DNA of 64,000 nt from Acanthochlamys bracteata. Taxonomy: Eukaryota; Streptophyta; Magnoliopsida; Pandanales; Velloziaceae. The DNA lies in contig CM034143.1 in NCBI GenBank assembly GCA_019914995.1, positions 5,991,501-6,055,500 on the forward strand. Direction: 5' to 3'. Position 1 is the stretch's first letter. Every line of letters starts with the position of its first letter. The notes under the pieces are model-generated. The model saw only the letters and a list, made by a program, of their open reading frames with translations. It had not been told where the DNA came from and made no database searches. Below are positions 28,867 to 38,459 of this stretch, piece by piece. A program made the translations under genes and the position numbers.

Positions 28867-31800
28867 ATGAATCCAGAGTAGTAAGTGTCCAATCCATCTA
28901 TTTATGTATCGGACTTTTATTTGGTTGATTCGAAAGTTGCTGCTAAGCTAGGGTTTGCTTGAATCATTCTCCTGATTTGAGTCTATACTGATATTGATTT
29001 GATAATTCTTAAGTTTTTTAATCTCTTAGATTAAATTGATTGCTTATTGAAATATTGATATTTTGTTATGAATTTGGAGTGAGAAGGTAGGGGGTGATTT
29101 TGTGGATAAAGAGAGGAGTCTAAATAGATAGCTACTGATTGTTGATACACAGAAGGGAGTTTAGTATGGGTTTGATTCTTTTGGCGAGTGAGTAATAAAG
29201 GGGTGTTTCAAATGCACATAAGCGAATTTTGCGAAAGTGGAAAGTGTAGTTTCTTACAAAATGGGTTGGAAGTGGAGTTCAGTTTTTGTGTTTCAATTAT
29301 TTTTTGAAGTGGGTTGGAAGTGAAGTTCATTTTTTATTTATTGAAAGTGGGTTGGAGGTGAAGTATAGTAACTTTGAAGTGTAGTTTTGAGTTTAGTTTA
29401 CATTTTGAAACATGTGAAGTGCTCGGACTCTAATTCTGGCAGAAAAAATTTGAGTTTCGAGCATTTGATACACGAAGTGAAGGTAAGCTGGAAGTTTATA
29501 TTTAGACCTTATTTGGTTGCATAGAAGCGACTTCCTCAGAAGTGAGTTTCGTGGAAGTGAGCTGCTGAAGGTGAGGTCAGTCTTAATATTTTGTTGTATT
29601 TAGAAGTGAGTTTTGAAAGTGACCTTCTCTGAGCGAAAAGTGCGGGTTTTATTCATTCTGAAGTGACTTCCAACTGTAAACCAAATACAGGAAACATAAG
29701 TGATTTTCTGGTAGGATTGAACTCATGCAGAAACTTCCAGGCAATTACATTTTGTGCAAGAGAATGTTTAATCTCAATTTTCCAAAAGAAGGGGGATATC
29801 AATTTCGGGAACTGAAGCTGTGCCATTAATTTCACTATGACCAATGATCAATAATGGGATCAATAATGGAATAATTTTTTAATAGATATAGGGGACATAA
29901 TTCATATGGATACAGTAAGTCTCGCTTGGGCTGCTTTAATGGTAGTCTTTACATTTTCCCTTTCACCTGTATTATGGGGGAGGAGTGGACTCAAAGTGTA
30001 TTACTACTAATTGAGTAATCAATTGAGTGAATTGTATCAATTGTTTAATTGATCATTTTGTGAAGCATTAAAAAATGCCTCTGTTTTAAAATTATATTCA
30101 AAAAATGGAGAATGGATCCCCGGATCCATAAAAAAGAATTAGAAGAAAGTAGGAATTCGAAAAATTGACTTGGCCTTCTATTCTATTATTTTGGATTCAT
30201 CGAAATCCATAGAATGGAAATACAATGAGTGTAGTCAAGAAAAGGAATAGAAATTAAGTACTATTTAATTTTAGATTAGTTTATCTAGATTAGATGGATA
30301 TCTAATGTATCATATGTACATATATATTGTAAATTGATCTATATAAAGTCTATATCTGTATACTACAATACAACTACAAATATATCTAAACTGTATATAT
30401 TAACAATACTAGATTTAGATAGTATGGTAGAAAGAACTAGAATATAGTTCTTTCTACCATACTATCTTAGAGACTTCTGATTCCAACCGATCAGTTCTTT
30501 TTTCATTTAAGACTTGGAGTTTGAATTCTTTTGTTTTATTTCTTCAATCATTGATAAGAAAAAAACTACTAATTAATTAAAGTTTTATTCAAATTAATCG
30601 TTTTGGCTGATTGTTTTTTCTATAGATAATAAGTAAAAAAGCAGTACGAACTAGAATCAAAAGTGCAGTAGCAATAAATGCGAGAATATTGACTTCCATA
30701 ATCTCTTGTTTTTTAATTCTTCACAATAACTCGGGATCTAATCCCATAGAGATAAAAATGTGACTCATGTAAATGCAATGGGATAAATTGCATTGCATCC
30801 TGATAATACTGAATCAGATCAATATTATGAATAACAAAATCTCATCTATCAAACTGATTCATTGTCGAGAATTGGACTATTGGGATCTTATTAGTATGAG
30901 TAGATATTAGAAGGTAGAAGAGCAGCAGTATCATCACAGTATATATTGTGCGCTCATCGTTCATAAAACAAAGATAGTGGGGAATGATTACGCAATTGAC
31001 CTATCACATTGAAAGTGTGATTGTGTCCTTGACTCTTATGCAGAGAAGTTGACATGCTAAGTATTGCCTCAAAAGTTTATTTAGAATGGTAAGTGGCAGA
31101 GAATTAGATATGGCAAGGTGGAATGGATAAGCATAGAACTAAAAGCGCAAGGAACCGCTGAATTTGATCCATGTAAAGGATTAACCTTTGACAGTAACAT
31201 GTGACATACTGTTCCGTCTTATATATAGAAAATACTTACCTTTCATAGGAAAAGTTTGCTTGTATGTAGCTTTTATATTGGCACATATGTTGAATATCAC
31301 ATGTTATCGTTCTCTTAAAACTTCACAAACTGGACATGTTGTCGTATGTTAGCTGATAGCATGTATTTCCTTATCTCTAAATTTACCTATGTTGCAGTGA
31401 CTATCTTTTCAAGCTTTTGCTTATAGGGGATTCTGGGGTTGGCAAGTCGTGCCTTCTTTTGAGATTTGCGGTAAAGTTTCTGCCCCCACTTTGTTATACT
31501 TCTTTGTATTTGGGAGATTTTAAGTTTATTAATTTGAAAAAGCATTTATGTAGGATGTTGAAAGTAGGATCCTCAGTTGTAGACACTAATAATGTATGAG
31601 TTTAAGATGATCATCTTGGCTGTACAAGCTATAAATTTGAGGTACTAGTTTCGGATTTTAACTTTCTCGTACATAGTAATCAATACAAATTATAACTAAC
31701 TTAAGATGTAAATACTTAGATATCGGATTGGGTTTGGAATTTTGTGATTTGAGTGGTGGAAGGAGATGTTTAAATTTCTGAACTACATGAGGGACGTAGT

Positions 31801-33227
31801 GGACCAAAATCAGTTGACAACCTAGATGATCTTATCTTTAGGACTAATTTTTTGGCATTATCCATTTTGATTACTTGTAAATTTCATCTCCTTATCTACT
31901 TATCTGTACCTTTCAGAGTAGTCTTAGCATGCTGCTTTAATAGGACTCACTTTTTCCTTTACATCTGATATATTGGTCAAAGCCCTTGAAATTGTTATAC
32001 CCGCAATTACAAAGTACAGTTGTTGATACTTTTCCCTATATTTTTGTGATTTTTATTGTTGATTAATGAAATTAGAATTACCAAAACCCTGTACCCTTTA
32101 TGTGGCAAATTAAATACATCTGTTCTCTTTGCCAAACAATTGAATACCGAACTTTAATATATCCATCTTTACTTTTGAGTACTTTAATCTATGTTCACTT
32201 ATCTTTGCAGGATGATTCATACTTAGACAGTTACATCAGTACCATTGGTGTGGATTTTGTAAGTGAACATTATGCAATTATTTTGATGGTTAAATATGCC
32301 ATAGGCAGCACAATGATTCTCTTTCGTTATTCCCCTCAGAAAATTCGGACTGTAGAGCAGGATGGTAAAACCATAAAACTTCAAATTGTAAGTTCTTTTT
32401 TCCACCTTTCAATGTTTTACCAAGTATTTGATGGTTTGCTTAACCTTGTACATTTCGGTTATAGTGGGATACAGCTGGACAAGAGCGCTTCCGAACTATC
32501 ACAAGTAGCTACTACCGTGGTGCCCATGGCATAATTGTAATCTAAATCTAGTTTAGTACATGCTTTGAATTAGTGCTTCTGTTAAGAAAGAAAAAACAAA
32601 ATTTCTAATCGGCTCATTCTGCAGGTTGTTTATGATGTTACTGATGAAGAAAGCTTCAAAAATGTTAAGACATGGTTGAATGAGATTGACCGTTATGCAA
32701 GTGAAAATGTAAACAAGCTGTTGGTTGGAAACAAGTGTGATCTTACTGAGAAAAGAGCAGTCTCCTATGAAACTGGCAAGGTAACTATCAGTAGAGCTAT
32801 CTTTTTAATGTTACCTTTTGTTTTTTGCATTTAATTTTTGAGGCCTGAGTTAACTGGTTTGGCTGTCTTGAAGACTCTTGCAGATGAGCTTGGTATCCCT
32901 TTCCTAGAGACTAGCGCGAAAGATTCCACGAATGTAGAGCAGGCATTTATGACCATGGCAGCACAAATCAAGAGCCGGTCAGTCTATGGTTCTTCAGTGT
33001 ATTTTCTAACATTCTTTATCATTAACGATTCACTCACTGAATATTTGTAGAACTAAAATCTAGGATGAGTTTCCCATGTGAAACGTGTTATGCTCAAATT
33101 GGTTTGTATATTTGAAATCACACTGAAATTGTGTTACAGGATGGCAAGTCAGCCGACTGCTCACAAACCTGCGACAGTGCACATTCGTGGACAACCTGTT
33201 CAACAAAAGAGTGGTTGCTGCTCTTAA
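28867..33227 (+). CDS. Rab1/RABD-type small GTPase
   Basis: Eight exons: 28867-28880, 31398-31470, 32211-32258, 32340-32387, 32465-32536, 32625-32780, 32874-32977 and 33140-33227, giving 603 nt and 200 residues. G motifs are complete: P-loop GDSGVGKS (15-22), effector [14 protein letters not shown] (63-68), NKCD (121-124) and ETSAK. The C-terminus GCCS is a double-cysteine geranylgeranylation site. [16 protein letters not shown] and the effector region identify the Rab1/Ypt1 class (plant RABD), which controls ER-to-Golgi transport. Exon 1 holds only 14 coding bases. The exon 7 acceptor used here (TTGAAG|ACT) was chosen because it preserves the family length; a TGAG acceptor 24 bases upstream would add eight residues. 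Intron 1, about 2.5 kb, carries MITEs and a plastid insertion. Confidence 0.96.
29509..29688. mobile_element. MITE in Rab intron 1
   Basis: Left end TTATTTGGTTGCATAGAAGC and right end ACTGTAAACCAAATA form imperfect terminal inverted repeats; both arms continue inward with GAAG(C/T)GACTTC. The interior has repeated GAAGTGAG words. A less certain related stretch (29196-29430) with GTGTTTCAAATG / CATTTTGAAACATG ends lies just upstream. Confidence 0.6.
29906..30010 (+). pseudogene. petN: Plastid-derived petN copy (cytochrome b6f subunit N)
   Basis: The first 29 codons read as PetN (starts [15 protein letters not shown], ends WGRSGL). Relative to the usual protein, Ile3 is Thr and the region before WGR has Leu-to-Pro and Val-to-Leu changes. 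The normal stop after GL is lost, so the frame runs on to a TAA at 30008-30010. It has no plastid promoter context in the nucleus and is not expected to function. Confidence 0.85.
30417..30467. repeat. Perfect inverted repeat, plastid petN-psbM intergenic hairpin
   Basis: Arms of 22 bp (starting AGATAGTATGGTAGAAAGAA) pair perfectly with 30446-30467 across a 7-nt loop. It sits between the converging petN and psbM copies, where plastid transcripts end in stem-loops that protect the 3' end. Here it is a fossil of that element. Confidence 0.75.
30619..30699 (-). pseudogene. psbM: Plastid-derived psbM fragment (photosystem II protein M)
   Basis: The minus-strand frame starts [13 protein letters not shown] at 30699 and follows PsbM through the single membrane helix, with a Pro-to-Arg change. 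It then diverges after LLIIY, so the normal C-terminus is missing. Part of the plastid insertion. Confidence 0.8.
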
Positions 33228-33845
33228 CTACTTTCCACTTAGCTTTCAACTGAAGGTTGTGGGAATCACAGAAACTGTTGTCATGGTCTCAGTGTAGATC
33301 GACACTGTATATATTATGCTGAATTCGGTAGTCGTTGCGTATGCTTAGGTATTGGAACTTTGACTACCCTTTCTGTTTAGACTATTGTTCGAAACAGTTA
33401 ATATTACTTTATTACTGATATTGGAAGAACCTGAAATGTATCCCAGGCGGAACCATACATGTAACTTTCATCTTTCTTCTATCGTCTTTAGTCATTTTCT
33501 GTTTATTATTTCAGATTTGCAATGCAATTGTGAATATAATGTAAGCCTAGAATCTGTTAGGAATCTGCTAGAAGACAAGCTGCATAAGATAGCAATTCAG
33601 AAGGTGAGATCCAACAAGAATACGTTCAGAAATACTGTAAAGAAACGACATCAAACGACATAAACAAGTTGCATAATAGAGCAATCCAAGATATGTTCAT
33701 AACATTATCTCCTCAAATAATGTAAACAAACTTCCAGCTGAATCAGTAAACAGCAATGATTCCAATCTCTTCGCAAAACTTCCATAGAATCAGAAAACAG
33801 ATCTCCCAAGGTACTTTCTAGAATGCTAACGATCAAGGTACTTTC
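33228..33845. other. 3' UTRs of the converging Rab and eL28 genes
   Basis: The Rab (plus) and eL28 (minus) stop codons are about 620 bp apart. No further gene was recognised; the stretch should be the two 3' UTRs and a short spacer. Confidence 0.5.
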
Positions 33846-35976
33846 TCACTTCCTAGCCTGCCTGTTCCTCTTCTTGGTGCCAGATTTGGCAATCTTAAGG
33901 CTGCGGTGCACAACACTCAGTCTAGCAAGTGCTGCCTTGGTCAGATCTGGTCTGTAGTAGTTCTCCTCAACCTACAGAGACAAAATTGATCTAATATTAT
34001 TAGTACAAGAGATATGTACCACAGACTTGTATTACTATATGTTATCATACTAAAACTTCTAGCAACTGCTGCTCCAATATCCACATTTAAGCTACTTTGT
34101 CTAAATCCTCATGGCACCAATAGTTAACAAGTTAACCCACAAACTCACTGCACCAGAAAAGAGTGGGCGCACTCATATCTCAATGTAATAGAAAACCACT
34201 TTTAATAATTAATCCTTAGGTGACTGAGTTCAGAAGCCAAGCGTAACAAGTCTATTTCATTGGAGAACACATTTCCTTAGATGAATTCACCTTAAATGTT
34301 AGAGGTTCATCATAACTCAGTCGCCTAACAGCATTACAAGCAGTAAAATCTAAGTTCTCAAACAACAAACTAGTAGCAAACATAAAAGCTTACGAAATAC
34401 AAATTCAGTATATCCAAAAGCAGGTAGATGTCAAAACTTCTATACAAATAGCATGATTACATTAAATAACCACTAGAAATGCTTGCGAATGATGAATGAC
34501 TGCCACGCCCAACATGTACCAGCATCAACTTTAATTATAAAAACACTGAATAAATACAGTAAAAAGAGTTACCCACAAGTACTATATTTTATTGTGATAA
34601 CTACATTCAATGACAGGTACACATGCATACATAGATGATAAAGCAATCTCATCGAACAATATCCACAGCACCCATCTATTATAAAACTGTAACAGCTAAA
34701 AGACTTGCATCTCTTATTCAACTAGAGAGTTACATGAAAGATCATACTTATCAGAACCAGACCAAAATAGGGGTCCACAGGAAAACCGGAGACCCCTCGG
34801 TCGGTTCTATCAGAGGATCAGACGAGTTCAGCCGGTTTTCGTCTGAACTGGCAACCCAAAGGAGACTTGGACTAGCCGGTTCATTAATACTCTCCACTAA
34901 AAAAGTTGAAGTTTCTTAGTTTGACCACAACGATGAACACCTACTCAATCAACACTCAAATATCTGAAACAACCTGTTAACCGACATGCTCAAGTCTATT
35001 TTGTAGAATTGTTGACAATCGTACAAAATTAAAACTCCAGCAACTATTGTTAATTATTATTCAATTAAATTACAGTTGGACCAGACCCACTGGTTTAACC
35101 AAGTGACCAGCTAACCAGTTGTCTCAACTGGGTCGGGTTCCGGTTCGGTTCTGATAACACTAAGGTAGGGATGACTACAACTTCATAGACATAAAATAGT
35201 AATAACTGAGTCTTGTAGCATAGACATACCTGGTTCATGACAGCCTTGGCCATTTTCCTGAATTCCTTCTTCATCACAGACCTGTGATAAAGGCTGTTGG
35301 GTTTGTTCTGCTTCTTTGTTTTGGTGGTAGCAAGAACAACAGACAGATCCTTTGACCCAGCAGCTTGGATTGACACTGTCTTCTTGTTTGCCAGTCCTGC
35401 AGCAATACATAATTGAACCATTAACTTATGAGCAGGCCACTATTAACTTACAAAAATGAAGCAAGTGCCTCTGCTATTTACAGTCCACTATCTATGGTAA
35501 AATCAGAACCTCAGAAATTAGATTTTAACAACTACAGAGCAAATTAGTATCCAATCACCAAAAGCTCCAAAGAATTATTTGTTGACAGTGAATTTATCAG
35601 GATTTCAAATTTATCAGGATACTATCTAAACCAATTCACAAGCCACAACTAACCACATATTTTCAAAAATATTATAAGGCATTACTCAGGATAATTTACA
35701 TGTACTAAGCAATAAAAGAATAACCAGATCATTGAGAGACCCAGTTCTCTAATCATATTAACATGAGAAATTATCATTTCAAACTAAAGTCCTAGCAGGA
35801 TAATGACAACAACTAGTGAAGGCGTTACCAGAGTGCTTGTAGGAATTGACATTGAAGAGATTGTTAGGCTCCTTGCTGAACTGCACCATAGCAGTGCTGT
35901 TGCCAAACTGCTTCACTAGGAACGCATTGTTCTTCTTCACGATCTCCCAGATCAAAGGACCAGGAACTGAAGCCAT
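33846..35976 (-). CDS. RPL28: 60S ribosomal protein L28 (eL28)
   Basis: Three coding exons on the minus strand: 35976-35829, 35396-35230 and 33971-33846, giving 441 nt and 146 residues, the family's usual size. The protein starts [21 protein letters not shown], has [13 protein letters not shown] across the first junction, [18 protein letters not shown] in exon 3, and a basic end (KKRNRQARK). It is a structural protein of the cytosolic large ribosomal subunit. The start is the ATG at 35976, directly after a leader-intron acceptor (ACATAG). Intron 2 (1.26 kb) contains a transposon-like element. I looked for an intronic C/D-box snoRNA and found no convincing one. Confidence 0.97.
34749..35156. 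mobile_element. Inverted-repeat element in eL28 intron 2
   Basis: Left end TATCAGAACCAGACC and right end GGTTCGGTTCTGATA are terminal inverted repeats (first 10 bases identical). The interior is richer in CGG/CCGG than its surroundings (GCCGGTT words) and has no intact frame. A non-autonomous DNA transposon is the likely origin; the superfamily is not determined. Confidence 0.6.
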
Positions 35977-36395
35977 CTATGTCTTAACAACGACTAAATC
36001 TATCTTGCCAAAAACATAAAATAAACTCAATCACATCGGCTGTCCAGTATCAACTCCTAAACTGTCTTAATCCAATTCAAAATCTAAGGAAACTTTGCAG
36101 CCATCTACATCGATGAATAACAAACTATATAGCATGAGAACAGGAAATAACAAAATCTAAGTCAAAATCTAAGGAGATCTATAATGAACTGAGTTCATTG
36201 AAATAAAAGTATAAAAAAAAGAGAACGAACTAAAAATCGTTAACCACTAACACGAAACGAAATGACAAAATTCTACAATCAAATCGATAGAAACAACACA
36301 CTAATTTCAATATCGAACTCAACTAACAATCGACTAAAAACGGCGATGACCAAAATCAACGAGAGAGAGAAAGGGGGGAGAGGGGAGGAGTTTAC

Positions 36396-36464
36396 CAGGT
36401 GGTTGGAGAAAATGTCGTCAACTCGGGCGGGGCGAGCGAAGGAGAGAGGGAACTACATATATAG
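36396..36464 (-). promoter_or_regulatory. eL28 leader exon and TATA box
   Basis: On the minus strand, CTATATATG at about 36456-36464 is a TATA box. A short leader exon ends at 36396 with the donor CACCTG|GTAAAC, and the leader intron runs to the acceptor just before the ATG at 35976. Confidence 0.6.
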
Positions 36465-37502
36465 CCGCCTGGAACTAAACAAAAGCCCTAACGAAAATTT
36501 GGTTAAACGGGCCATATTTAGGCCCAGTATACATGGCTCCCGCTTGGGATTCTTAACCCTCTATTTTTTGAAACGTCAATCGTTTAAAAATTCTTATAAA
36601 ATTAAATTTTTTAAATAAAAATATTTTTATTTTTTTAAGAAATAAATTTTATTTTTTATTTTAAAAAATAATAATCGTATATAATAAAAAAAAATTTTAC
36701 GAAAATTTTTTTTATTTTTAATTATTTATAAATATATATTAAAAATAAAAATAAAAAATTAAAATAAAGCGTTTAAATAAAGCAATCCTAAACGATCTCT
36801 AAAGGGTGTAGATAGAGCCACGTCACTGATCAAGTGATAAACTTCTTTCCCGGTTTCAGTTTCACAATCTTCATGTACAAAACGTAACGAATTAAACCAG
36901 AAGAGAAAGAAGAAGAACTCGAACAAACTTGAATCAAAAACATTAGGTTGCGAATCGCTCTATATTGCCGCATCCATTCAATCAAAAACCGTAGAGATAT
37001 CTTATAAATACGAGCGTTTGAAAGTTCTTTTCAAAAACTTTTTTAAACTATTTAAAAATTTTTAAAATAAATTCTATTTTTTACTTAAAATATAATTAAA
37101 ATAAATAATTAAAATTCTTATAATATAGAGTTTTTTGTACTCCAAACTTCAACATAAAATTCTTAAAAAAATTCTGTAAAATACTATAAAACATTTAATG
37201 AAAAATATGAAATAAATATTTGGAATGAAAAAGAGTTCAAAAACACTTTCAAACACCAACAAAATTGGGGTTGAGAGCAACAACCGCAAAATTATAATAG
37301 AAGAACTAAAAAGAGGTCAGCCTTCCATGTACACAAAGATTAGGCTATTATGCCTGTAGATCTCCAAAAAATACAATGCACAAGTTCATCATCATGCCAA
37401 CTCGAAAAGGAAATCTAGTCAGCTTGATGCACCTCTCGCACGTTTGTCGTCTGTGTCTTCAGGAAGAGGATTTTTAGTCAGCTTGCCGCATGTGGCCGAA
37501 TG
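36465..37502. other. Intergenic region with AT-rich elements
   Basis: Contains an AT-rich block at about 36540-36800 with CGTTTAA-type words at both sides, then a clear MITE at 37012-37258. The last 240 bp should be the 3' UTR of the minus-strand gene that follows. No gene was recognised. Confidence 0.4.
37012..37258. mobile_element. MITE with GCGTTTGAAAGT ends
   Basis: Left end GAGCGTTTGAAAGTTCTTTT and right end AAAACACTTTCAAACACC are inverted repeats of about 18 bp with few mismatches, enclosing AT-rich DNA without coding capacity. No clear target-site duplication was seen. Confidence 0.6.
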
Positions 37503-38459
37503 CTAGAAGATAAACAGAGCTTCCTTTAGCCTTCTAAAAACAAGTTTGATGGGCACATGAGAAATAACAGGTTCACCAATCTCTTTAGCTATGGGCTTTT
37601 TCTCTGCTTTCATCCCTTCATGATTAGTTACGGTCAAGGAAGATAGAGTGCGGATCTTCCTTGGGGAAATGCCTTGTCTTTTGACTCCAGATTTTTTCTT
37701 CTTGGCAGGAGATTTAAGTGTTAGGCCCTCTGAAAATATTCGCAACACTTTGTGTGCTGCAGAACCCTTATTCCTTTGCAACTGCTTGCTTGCTGGTTTT
37801 TGCCAGTTATTTAAGGGAAGAGAAAGTATTTCCATAACTTCAACTGTGACAGGGTGGCCTATGATAGTGGTACCAATTATCTTGCTCAATAGAGAAACCA
37901 GAGGTACATGACCACCCTGTCTTGGTTGCACAAGCACCTCAACATCATAGAAAGTCAAAGATGCTAACTTTGTTTTTGAATTTGTGTCTGATAATCTGGA
38001 TTCTGATGAAGAAAGAGCTTGTGCAAGTGGAGGAGAGCCCTGCGGTACCAAAGCGGCGACAGGCACATAACCTGTGTATAATGTTTCACAATCTCTTCCA
38101 TATGAAAGACCATTTATGGCCTCAGCAGACCGTACACGTACTTTAGTAGAAGAATGCCTTAGTTGAAGTTGAGGAGCATCCTCCGTATCTCCTGAATCTT
38201 CATGCAGAACACCATCATAACTCCTACGCGATTCCTTATAATAGATAGTATCCATTTTGCAATCAAGCAGTCCACACGTTCTATTGTTTAGTACCTTATC
38301 CATCAAGCTGACATACCTTGGGTTCTTCTTGCCTTTTGGGGACCAAGGAGAACCATACTTATCTGCTTTCAACTTGACATGACTAATTTTTTTCTGAGAG
38401 TCAATAGTGCCATTATTGCCAAAACCTTCATTAAGCTGAGATATAACCTCAACTTGCAT
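37503..38459 (-). CDS. C-terminal part of a PWWP-family protein (At1g51745-like), N-terminal domain absent
   Basis: An uninterrupted 318-residue frame. Its features match, from memory, the C-terminal region of plant PWWP-domain proteins such as At1g51745: a WSPKGKKNPR patch, then SLTFYDVEVLVQ, VPLVSLLSKIIGTTIIGHPVTVEV, a basic ISPRKIRTLSSLT segment, and HVPIKLVFRRLKEAL near the end. These proteins are thought to be chromatin-associated; nothing here shows a direct activity. The PWWP domain was not found upstream. The coding-like frame continues upstream of the ATG to a good acceptor at 38542 but is interrupted by a TAG at 38472-38474, so the gene is either a shortened version starting at 38459 or a decayed copy. 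A possible non-coding first exon lies at 41072-41360 (donor TTTGCAG|GTAATA). Confidence 0.5.
   Translation of the reverse strand: MQVEVISQLNEGFGNNGTIDSQKKISHVKLKADKYGSPWSPKGKKNPRYVSLMDKVLNNRTCGLLDCKMDTIYYKESRRSYDGVLHEDSGDTEDAPQLQLRHSSTKVRVRSAEAINGLSYGRDCETLYTGYVPVAALVPQGSPPLAQALSSSESRLSDTNSKTKLASLTFYDVEVLVQPRQGGHVPLVSLLSKIIGTTIIGHPVTVEVMEILSLPLNNWQKPASKQLQRNKGSAAHKVLRIFSEGLTLKSPAKKKKSGVKRQGISPRKIRTLSSLTVTNHEGMKAEKKPIAKEIGEPVISHVPIKLVFRRLKEALFIF

Larger units (their letters stand above)
29840..30890. other. Nuclear insertion of plastid DNA (petN-psbM region)
   Basis: About 1 kb of chloroplast-type sequence lies within Rab intron 1. It contains a petN reading frame on the plus strand and psbM on the minus strand, in the convergent order found in angiosperm plastomes, with the intergenic inverted repeat between them. 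Both genes carry changes not expected in a working plastid, so this is a nuclear copy rather than a contaminating plastid read. Outer limits are approximate because spacer DNA is hard to place by eye. Confidence 0.85.

Noticed and set aside
28867-31397. petN and psbM as functional genes.
   Set aside because: The petN stop is lost and psbM diverges after its helix; both lie within a nuclear intron.
34488-34550. ATGATGA ... CTGA pattern in eL28 intron 2, a possible C/D-box snoRNA.
   Set aside because: It lies antisense to the host transcript, lacks a terminal stem and convincing C'/D' boxes, and could arise by chance in AT-rich DNA.
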